Assembly (NCBI GenBank): GCA_964638635.1 | Contig: CAZXAQ010000013.1 | Span: 1 to 64,000 of the forward strand | Reading direction: 5' to 3' | Length of the DNA: 64,000 nucleotides | Origin: SZUA-430 sp964638635 | Lineage (GTDB): Bacteria > Pseudomonadota > Alphaproteobacteria > Micropepsales > Micropepsaceae | Shown here: positions 57,696 through 64,000 of the stretch, piece after piece | Layout of the letters: every line of letters begins with the position of its first letter | Numbering within the stretch: the first letter of the stretch is position 1 | The notes under the pieces: model-generated | The model's database searches: none | What the model saw: only the letters and a program-made list of their open reading frames with translations | Told to the model about the DNA's origin: nothing | Program-made: the position numbers and the translations under genes

Positions 57696-58899
57696 ACGAT
57701 GTTTCGATGTAGCCCACGTTCGCATCCAGCGTGTCGCAGCCAAAGAACCCGCAGAAGCCACCCGTTGAGCGTTCGAACTCGAAGCGTTGATAGCCGCCCG
57801 ACACGCGCCAACTCTCGTTGATTGTGTAGCCCAGCGCGAATTGCAGGCCGGACCCTTCTTGATCGCGGACGCTGAAGGCGACCCCTTCGGTCGCCGTGAT
57901 GTAGTTGGCGCTCGCCGCCCAGGGTCCGCTTTCGTACATCAAACCAAACGACCAGTACTCCGTGAGTTCGTCAACGAGCACGTTCGCTTGGACCGGATGC
58001 TGAATCACGGGACCGCCGCCGGCAACGTTGGTTTGGCGATAGGCCACACCCGCTGTCCATTCCTGGTAACCGAGTTTGATCGCCGCACCGAAGTCTTCGA
58101 GGTCGTCGTAGAACGTCACGTCTTGGTTGTCACGGTTGTCGCCGAAGACGTAACCGATGCTCATGGCCAGATCGACATTGCCGAGCGTGCCGACATAGTT
58201 GGCCGCAACATCGATGATGTTGCCCTGCTCGTTCGGCTCGTCGTTGCCGAACACATCGCCGAGGTTGCGCGTTCCGTCCGGCGTATAGGAGATCGCAATG
58301 CGTATCCCGTCGAACACCGGAGTTACGTACATGATCTTCAGAAAGTTATCCGAGCCGTGGATGTCCGAACGCAACTGCATACCGTTCGGGCTAAACAGCG
58401 ATCCTGGGCCACCCGACGTGTTGGAGCAAAACGGATTCTGGCACGGGAAGGCGAGCAGAAAGACCTCTGGGTTATCGACGCGGATCGCCGAGTTCACCGA
58501 GGGAACGGTGACGCCGAGTACGTCCGCGGCGCCGTCCATCAAGCCCAGCTGGAGGCGGCCGAAACGGCTATCCCAATAGAGCCAAGCCTCGTCCAGAACG
58601 TCTCCGCGGCCCGCGTCGTTTAGGAAGGAATCGATGTGGGTCGAGTAGTCGAGATCCAGCGCAACACGGGCGCCGATTTCGCCGCCGCCGTTCAGGGGCA
58701 GGATCGCCGAGCCAAACAGGCCCGTGTCGACGGCGCCGACGACGCTGTCGAGGTCGCCCATTGTCGACTGATCGACGACGGCGCCGACACCCGTGACGTG
58801 GCCGTTCAACTTCAAGATCAAGCGGTCGAGGCCGTCCTCAGCTTGGGCAGCCGTGGTCAGTACAAGTGCTGCAGCAGCAACGCTCAGCAAACGCGACAT
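57685..58899 (-). CDS. Porin-like outer-membrane beta-barrel protein
   Basis: 404 residues with a signal peptide (MSRLLSVAAAALVLTTAAQA). The mature part is a series of amphipathic strands typical of alphaproteobacterial Gram-negative porins (ALDLDYSTHIDSFLNDAGRG, EAWLYWDSRFGRLQLGLMDG, IRIAISYTPDGTRNLGDVFG) ending in Phe after CDTLDANVGYIETSFNF. Two Cys spaced CxxxxC precede that end. Start ATG 58899 with GAGGGG 6 nt upstream. It is the downstream copy of a tandem pair with the next gene. Likely general or substrate-selective pore. Confidence 0.85.
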   Translation of the reverse strand: MSRLLSVAAAALVLTTAAQAEDGLDRLILKLNGHVTGVGAVVDQSTMGDLDSVVGAVDTGLFGSAILPLNGGGEIGARVALDLDYSTHIDSFLNDAGRGDVLDEAWLYWDSRFGRLQLGLMDGAADVLGVTVPSVNSAIRVDNPEVFLLAFPCQNPFCSNTSGGPGSLFSPNGMQLRSDIHGSDNFLKIMYVTPVFDGIRIAISYTPDGTRNLGDVFGNDEPNEQGNIIDVAANYVGTLGNVDLAMSIGYVFGDNRDNQDVTFYDDLEDFGAAIKLGYQEWTAGVAYRQTNVAGGGPVIQHPVQANVLVDELTEYWSFGLMYESGPWAASANYITATEGVAFSVRDQEGSGLQFALGYTINESWRVSGGYQRFEFERSTGGFCGFFGCDTLDANVGYIETSFNF

Positions 58900-59034
58900 G
58901 GCAAACCCCTCAACACGGCACAGGCGGCGAAACTAACTCCGAATCGCCCCCGCGCCCAAGTTGCAATCCTGCCCCATGGGCGTAAAGCGCTGCTGTAAAA
59001 CCTAGGTAAATGGCCGCAGCGCTTCGATTTTCGC

Positions 59035-60330
59035 CTAGAACGTGATCGACGTCTCGAAATACCCGAGGTTGGCGTCAAGCGTGTCGCAGGCTAGTGCGAC
59101 GCACGCTTTGGCCGGCCCGTTGAACTCGTAGTGCTGGTAGCCCAAGCCCATGCGGACGTTTTCGTCGAACTCGTAGGCGATCCCGCCGCTCCAGCTTTCA
59201 GCTTCTTGCGACAGGTTGTGCTTCGTCGTGGGCAGGATCGTCGTGAACGTGGGTAGCTCTTCATCGAGCGTCGCGTAGTTCACACCGAACTGCCACGGTC
59301 CGGTTTCGTATGTGATCCCTGCGCCCCAAATCTCCGTGCGCGCGTCAGGCAACACGCAGCCCGCAATTTGCACGCAGCCGTTCGCGAGGCCGCCGAGCTT
59401 ACGATCGATGAGGCCGGCGCCGCCCGCGATGTTGGTCGAGCGATACGACCCGCCGATTTTGAAACCTTCATAGGCGACCTGCGCGCCCGCACCCCATTCT
59501 TCGAGGTCGTCGGGAACGAACGTGTCGCTTGTGAACGATACGATCGGGCCGCTGAGATTGGCGACCACCTGCCGCGTGATCGCTGCGGGATCGTCGTTCG
59601 ATCCCGTGACGTAGCCCGCGTAGAAGCCGACATCGAAGCTGGAGAGCGAGCCCTGATAGTTCAGACCCACTTCCCAAATATCGGATTGGCGGTTGACCGA
59701 ATTCGCGCTGTCGAACAATTCGTCGAGGCCGCGACGAAGGTCGGGCGTGTAGGAACCCGTCACCTGAACGCCGATCAGGCGCGGCGACGTGTAGATGATC
59801 TTGAGCGCATCGCCTGAGGCATTCAGGTCCGTACGCAGGTGCGCGCCATTCGGCGCAAAGGCCGTGTACTCCGGCGCCCGCGGATCTTGTAACGGGAATG
59901 CACGTGCGTCGTCGATGCGATTTAGGTCGGATACCGCCGGCGCGTAGATGCCCGCGCTGTCGGCGGCGCCGTCTTCGAGGCCGATCTTCAGCCCGCCGAA
60001 GACAGTCTGGGCGTAGATCCAGACTTCGTCGACGAAATCCGGCGCGCCGCGAATGAAGTCGTTCGAGAACTCGTGCTCGCTCGACTGGAAGCGCAGCTGT
60101 GCGCGCGCGCCGTACTCGAATCCGCTGTCGGTGACGAGCTTTACGCGACCCCAAACCTTGCCTTCCGCCGCGAAGCCGAAGTTGTTCACGTCGCCGGTGG
60201 GGATGTCGTCCTGGTCGATGCCATAGGCCGAGAAGTTGCCCTGCCCGCCCCAATCGAACGAGGTGTCGGCGGACGCTTGGCCGCAAAGCACGAGGAAGGA
60301 TGCCGCCGTAAGGGCACGCCACGACTTCAT
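59035..60330 (-). CDS. Porin-like outer-membrane beta-barrel protein (paralogue)
   Basis: 431 residues with a signal peptide (MKSWRALTAASFLVLCGQAS). It matches the neighbouring porin in layout: EVWIYAQTVFGGLKIGLEDG parallels EAWLYWDSRFGRLQLGLMDG, and the C-terminus CDTLDANLGYFETSITF parallels CDTLDANVGYIETSFNF, again with a CxxxxC pair. The two probably arose by duplication and then diverged. I chose ATG 60330 before the signal peptide. Confidence 0.85.
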   Translation of the reverse strand: MKSWRALTAASFLVLCGQASADTSFDWGGQGNFSAYGIDQDDIPTGDVNNFGFAAEGKVWGRVKLVTDSGFEYGARAQLRFQSSEHEFSNDFIRGAPDFVDEVWIYAQTVFGGLKIGLEDGAADSAGIYAPAVSDLNRIDDARAFPLQDPRAPEYTAFAPNGAHLRTDLNASGDALKIIYTSPRLIGVQVTGSYTPDLRRGLDELFDSANSVNRQSDIWEVGLNYQGSLSSFDVGFYAGYVTGSNDDPAAITRQVVANLSGPIVSFTSDTFVPDDLEEWGAGAQVAYEGFKIGGSYRSTNIAGGAGLIDRKLGGLANGCVQIAGCVLPDARTEIWGAGITYETGPWQFGVNYATLDEELPTFTTILPTTKHNLSQEAESWSGGIAYEFDENVRMGLGYQHYEFNGPAKACVALACDTLDANLGYFETSITF

Positions 60331-60559
60331 GAACTGACCTTTCACTTCGCCCAGTGGATCGAACTTTCCCCCGAACGCAAAGTCATCGGTGTTTTGCCCA
60401 GGTCGGTCAAGCGCTTAGCCGCCGAAAGGCGCATTCGACACTTCGGTGTTGCGCGCACGCCTGCAACTTGGCGTGTGCAGGACCCACGTGAGCGTGTGTC
60501 TTTGACCATAGAAGGCGCACAAATTTGCGGCCTGGCGGGTTCGCCAATGCCCGTGACGA

Positions 60560-60589
60560 TTGCCGGGCGCGCGGCCGTTCGCGTATAAA
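60560..60589 (+). promoter_or_regulatory. Predicted promoter of the DUF3576 lipoprotein-leuS unit
   Basis: TTGCCG (60560-60565) and TATAAA (60584-60589) with an 18-bp spacer, about 38 nt before the lipoprotein ATG. The remaining part of the 297-bp gap 60331-60627, between it and the divergent porin, shows no clear gene. Confidence 0.55.
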
Positions 60590-60627
60590 GCGGCCCGCTC
60601 CACTTTTTTGGTTTCGAGTTGCGCCCC

Positions 60628-61116
60628 ATGATCTCCAAGTATCTGAGTGTTGCCTGCGCCGCCCTGTTGCTGACCGCTTGTGGCGGCTCGGACCCAGAAA
60701 AGCCCAAGGCCACGATCGAAGCGCCGCCAGCGTCAACGAAGACGGCGGACAGCTCCGGCGGCTGGTTCGGCGGCGGCGCGTCCGACAAGAAGGGCGTGGG
60801 CGTCAACGCCTATCTGTGGCGCGCCAGCTTGGATGCGCTCTCGTTCATGCCGATGGAACAGACCGATCCGTTCGGCGGCACGATCAAAACCGGTTGGTAT
60901 ACGGCGGCGGCAACGCCGAACGAGCGGTTGCGCGTTGCGGTCTTCATTCTCGACTCCCGACTTAGGGCCGACGCCCTTCGTGTCTCCGTGTTCAAGGAGG
61001 CCAAGAATTCGTCCGGAAACTGGGTCGACGCCACCGTCGATCCGGAAACGGTCACGAAGCTTGAGAACCTCATCTTGAACAAGGCGCGCGCGCTCAAGAT
61101 CCAAGCCGGCGAGTAG
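60628..61116 (+). CDS. DUF3576-family lipoprotein
   Basis: 162 residues. The N-terminus MISKYLSVACAALLLTACGG carries a lipobox LTAC, then an Ser/Lys-rich linker and the DUF3576 domain: NAYLWRASLDALSFMPMEQT, DPFGGTIKTGWYTAAATPNE, RLRVAVFILDSRLRADALRV, SVFKEAKNSSGNWVDATVDP. The family is conserved upstream of leuS in alphaproteobacteria and uncharacterised. It lies 114 nt before leuS. Probably an outer-membrane lipoprotein linked to envelope biogenesis by its association with lptE. Confidence 0.88.
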   Translation: MISKYLSVACAALLLTACGGSDPEKPKATIEAPPASTKTADSSGGWFGGGASDKKGVGVNAYLWRASLDALSFMPMEQTDPFGGTIKTGWYTAAATPNERLRVAVFILDSRLRADALRVSVFKEAKNSSGNWVDATVDPETVTKLENLILNKARALKIQAGE

Positions 61117-61230
61117 TTCTTCTCAAAGTCATTGCCGAATTGGCGACAGGGCGCGGCCGGATGCCGCTAGCTCGGTATTTGGCGTGCGCTGATAGTGTCC
61201 CTCACCATCAGACGAACGGATTGATTTCAA

Positions 61231-63804
61231 ATGTCGCGCTACAATGCCCGCGAGATCGAGCCCAAGTGGCAACAGAAATGGGCTGACGGCAACGTCTTCC
61301 AAGCGAAGATCGACCACTCGAAACCGAAATACTACGTGCTCGAGATGTTTCCCTATCCTTCGGGGAAGATCCATATCGGGCACGGCCGCAACTATGTGAT
61401 GGGCGACGTCGTCGCGCGCTACAAGCGGGCGATGGGGTTCAACGTGTTGCATCCGATGGGGTGGGACGCGTTCGGCTTGCCCGCGGAAAATGCCGCGATG
61501 GAGCAGAAGGTTCATCCGGGGAAGTGGACCTATTCCAATATCGAGACGATGAAGTCGCAGCTGAAATTGCTGGGCTTGTCGATCGATTGGAGCCGCGAGT
61601 TCGCGACCTGCGACCCGGCTTACTACAAACATCAGCAGAAGATGTTCTTGGACTTCCATCGCCTGGGTTTCGTGGCGCGGAAGGAATCGAACGTGAACTG
61701 GGATCCGGTCGATCACACGGTGCTGGCGAACGAGCAGGTGATCGACGGACGAGGCTGGCGTTCGGGCGCGTTGGTCGAACAGCGCAAGCTGACGCAGTGG
61801 TTCTTCAAAATCGCCGATATGGCCGAGGAGTTGCTGACCGCGATCGACGATCTGGATCGCTGGCCCGACAAGGTCCGGCTGATGCAGCGCAATTGGATCG
61901 GGCGGTCCGAAGGCGCGCGGGTCACGTTCAAACTGAACGATCCGAAACACCCGACGCTCGAGGTTTTCACGACGCGGCCGGACACGTTGTTCGGCGCGAG
62001 TTTTTGCGCGATTTCGGTCGATCATCCGATCGCACAGGATTTAGCGAAAACGAACAAGGCGCTGACCGACTTCATTGCGGAGTGCAAACGGATCGGCACG
62101 ACCGAAGCGGCAATCGAGACCGCCGAGAAGATGGGATTCGACACTGGAATCAAGGCGAAACACCCGTTCGTCGAGGGGCAAACCGTGCCCGTTTACGTGG
62201 CGAATTTCGTGCTGATGGAATACGGGCTGGGCGCGATCTTCGGTTGTCCGGCGCACGATCAGCGCGACTTGGACTTTGCGCGCAAATACAAACTGCCGGT
62301 GCTGCCCGTCGTGATTCCTGACGGCGAGGACCCGAAGACGTTTGGCGTCGGGACCGAGGCCTATGTCGGCGACGGCCGGCTGTTCAATTCCGACTTTATG
62401 GACGGAATGAGCGTCCCCGACGCCAAGCGCGCCGTGATCAAGACGCTGGAATCGATGGGTGTCGGCAAAGGCACCATCACCTATCGCTTGCGCGATTGGG
62501 GCGTCAGCCGACAGCGGTTTTGGGGTTGCCCGATTCCGATGATTCACTGCGCGGCATGCGGCGTGGTTCCGGTGCCGGATAAGGATTTGCCGGTGACGCT
62601 GCCGGAAGACCCCGCGCTCGACCAGCCGGGCTCTCCGTTGGAGCGGCATCCGACGTGGAAGAACGTGACGTGTCCGAAGTGCGGAAAGGCTGCGCGGCGC
62701 GATACCGATACGATGGACACGTTCGTGGACTCGTCGTGGTATTTCGCGCGCTTTTGCGACAACACGGCGACGGGGCCGACGAACCGCGAGGCGGTCGATT
62801 ACTGGATGCCGGTCGATCAGTATATCGGCGGCATCGAGCATGCGATTTTGCATCTGCTCTATTCGCGCTTCTTCACGCGTGCGATGCGCGCGGCGGGGTA
62901 TGCCGGTGTGAGCGAGCCGTTCTTGCGGCTGTTCACGCAGGGCATGATCACGCACGAGACGTACAAGGATCCAGACGGCAAATGGGTGCCGCCGGAGGAC
63001 GTCGAGAAGCGCGACGACATCGCGATCAAACGCGGGACCAATCAGCCGATCACGATCGGCTCGGTCGAGAAGATGTCGAAGTCGAAGAAGAACGTGGTGC
63101 CGCCCGAAGCGGTGGCGGACACGTACGGCGTCGACGCGGCGCGCTGGTTCATGATGTCGGACTCGCCGCCGGAGCGCGATTCGGAATGGAGCGAGTCAGG
63201 CATCGAAGGCGCGTGGCGCTATGTGCAGCGTGTGTGGCGCATCGTGACCGAGTCGGCCCCTGCCCTGCCCGCGCCCGGTTCGGCGGCGCCGGGGGCGTTC
63301 GGCGCGGAGGCTTTGGCGTTGCGCCAGATCGCGCATCGCACGACCGCTGCCGTGACCGAGGACTTGGAGAAGTTCCGGTTCAACAAAGCGGTCGCGCGCA
63401 TGTACGAGTTCGTCAATGCGCTGACCGAGTACAAACCGGTGGGTGCCGACGGACACTGGGCGTTGCGCGAGGCGTTGGAGACGCTGGTGCTGCTCATGAA
63501 TCCGATGGTGCCGCATTTGGCGGAGGAGTGCTGGCAAATGCTGGGGCATACAACCCTGGTTGTGCACACGGCGTGGCCGAAGGCGGACCCGGCACTCACG
63601 CGGCTGGACACTGTGACCATTGCGATTCAGGTGGACGGTAAACGGCGCGACGAGATCGATATGGCCAAGGACACGGATGCGAAAGCGGTCGAAGCGGCCG
63701 TTTTGGCGCGCGAGGCCGTCGTCAAAGCCATTGACGGGCGGCGCGTCAAAAAGGTCATTATCGTGCCGAACCGGATCGCGAACATTGTCGTGGAGCGCGC
63801 ATGA
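61231..63804 (+). CDS. leuS: Leucyl-tRNA synthetase
   Basis: 857 residues, full length. Class-I signatures: MFPYPSGKIHIGHGRNYVMG (HIGH motif) and SVEKMSKSKKNVVPPEAVAD (KMSKS). The CP1 editing domain (VFTTRPDTLFGASFCAISVD, EYGLGAIFGCPAHDQRDLDF) removes mischarged tRNA, and GMITHETYKDPDGKWVPPED and the anticodon-binding helices complete it. ATG 61231. Its stop overlaps the lptE start by 4 nt (ATGA). Confidence 0.97.
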   Translation: MSRYNAREIEPKWQQKWADGNVFQAKIDHSKPKYYVLEMFPYPSGKIHIGHGRNYVMGDVVARYKRAMGFNVLHPMGWDAFGLPAENAAMEQKVHPGKWTYSNIETMKSQLKLLGLSIDWSREFATCDPAYYKHQQKMFLDFHRLGFVARKESNVNWDPVDHTVLANEQVIDGRGWRSGALVEQRKLTQWFFKIADMAEELLTAIDDLDRWPDKVRLMQRNWIGRSEGARVTFKLNDPKHPTLEVFTTRPDTLFGASFCAISVDHPIAQDLAKTNKALTDFIAECKRIGTTEAAIETAEKMGFDTGIKAKHPFVEGQTVPVYVANFVLMEYGLGAIFGCPAHDQRDLDFARKYKLPVLPVVIPDGEDPKTFGVGTEAYVGDGRLFNSDFMDGMSVPDAKRAVIKTLESMGVGKGTITYRLRDWGVSRQRFWGCPIPMIHCAACGVVPVPDKDLPVTLPEDPALDQPGSPLERHPTWKNVTCPKCGKAARRDTDTMDTFVDSSWYFARFCDNTATGPTNREAVDYWMPVDQYIGGIEHAILHLLYSRFFTRAMRAAGYAGVSEPFLRLFTQGMITHETYKDPDGKWVPPEDVEKRDDIAIKRGTNQPITIGSVEKMSKSKKNVVPPEAVADTYGVDAARWFMMSDSPPERDSEWSESGIEGAWRYVQRVWRIVTESAPALPAPGSAAPGAFGAEALALRQIAHRTTAAVTEDLEKFRFNKAVARMYEFVNALTEYKPVGADGHWALREALETLVLLMNPMVPHLAEECWQMLGHTTLVVHTAWPKADPALTRLDTVTIAIQVDGKRRDEIDMAKDTDAKAVEAAVLAREAVVKAIDGRRVKKVIIVPNRIANIVVERA

Positions 63805-64000
63805 GTAGGTTTCTTGGCGTGGCCTTCGTTGTCGGCGCGGCGCTCAGTTTGAGCGCGTGCGGATTCAAGCCGCTGTACGCGACCGGCACGACGCCCGACG
63901 GGATGGAGACCTATTTCAGCCAGGTGTTCGTGGAGCCCATTCCCGGGCGCCAGGGCGTGCATCTGCGCAATCAGTTGATGGATGCACTGACGCCCGACGG
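63801..64000 (+). CDS. lptE: LPS assembly lipoprotein LptE, N-terminal part
   Basis: Only the first ~66 residues are in the window. MSRFLGVAFVVGAALSLSAC is a lipoprotein signal with lipobox LSAC, followed by GFKPLYATGTTPDGMETYFS and VFVEPIPGRQGVHLRNQLMD, which match the conserved start of LptE. It plugs the LptD barrel that places lipopolysaccharide in the outer membrane. It overlaps leuS by 4 nt, the usual alphaproteobacterial arrangement. Confidence 0.88.
   Translation, partial: MSRFLGVAFVVGAALSLSACGFKPLYATGTTPDGMETYFSQVFVEPIPGRQGVHLRNQLMDALTPD

Noticed and set aside
1..64000. CRISPR arrays, rRNA, tRNA, integrase or transposase genes
   Set aside because: No regularly spaced direct repeats with unique spacers, no RNA gene signatures and no recombinase motifs were seen on either strand.

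Overview
The window is a GC-rich chromosomal segment from an alphaproteobacterium. The genus cannot be named from sequence alone. The evidence is gene order and family content: ffh-rpsP-rimM-trmD-rplS followed by leuC/leuD/leuB/asd, dapF-mtaB-ftsY-yciB, DUF3576-lipoprotein-leuS-lptE, a mesaconyl-CoA hydratase, and an ECF sigma factor paired with a YCII protein. Genes are tightly packed, with many 1-4 nt start/stop overlaps. No rRNA, tRNA, CRISPR array, prophage or canonical insertion sequence was found.

Layout. 1-4113 (minus): the 5' end of a methylmalonate-semialdehyde dehydrogenase gene, a diacylglycerol kinase, mesaconyl-CoA hydratase, two secreted TPR proteins and a malyl-CoA-lyase-like protein; this looks like an acyl-CoA/C5-dicarboxyl-CoA cluster. 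4247-7281 (plus): YCII protein, ECF sigma factor, pyridoxal kinase and a lipoprotein. 7278-15605 (mostly minus): asd, leuB, leuD and leuC, interrupted by a GNAT gene, a DUF3089 hydrolase and a VapD/DUF5397 toxin-antitoxin-like pair that sits between two copies of the leuC 3' end. 15744-17937: small secreted, membrane and GNAT proteins. 17934-21481 (minus): rplS, trmD, rimM, rpsP and ffh. Then an S9 peptidase-like protein (minus), dapF-mtaB-ftsY-yciB (plus), an M28 peptidase and nth (minus), a class-III aminotransferase, a probable small RNA, and xth (plus).

33433-34017 holds a GxxExxY (PD-(D/E)XK-like) gene packed between about 40-bp inverted repeats made of CGCGAAG units. A gene-less inverted-repeat element with related CGAAG units lies at 11672-11860. 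34036-37637 (minus) encodes an ABC-exporter-like protein whose ATPase motifs are degenerate, plus a cNMP-binding protein and a PaaI thioesterase. Divergent from it is a long plus-strand operon (37757-49510): four glycosyltransferases, a polysaccharide deacetylase-like protein, a PH-domain membrane protein and a complete peptide-type ABC transporter. Its first gene apparently starts at ATT. 49621-52746 is a MacAB-type efflux set. 52748-57695 holds a head-GIN protein with a short upstream membrane peptide, an orphan OmpR-type regulator, ribA, yggS and a thiE-like gene. 57685-60330 has two related porins, and 60628-64000 carries the DUF3576 lipoprotein, leuS and the start of lptE.

The strongest leads for new biology are: the GxxExxY inverted-repeat element and its gene-less relative; the toxin-antitoxin-like module that appears to have entered through the leuC 3' end; the unannotated small RNA with its own promoter and terminator before xth; the ABC-exporter-like protein with triplicated Q-loop-like segments and lost catalytic residues; and the glycosyltransferase/deacetylase/ABC operon. 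All functional statements come from family recognition and motif reading. No database search was run.
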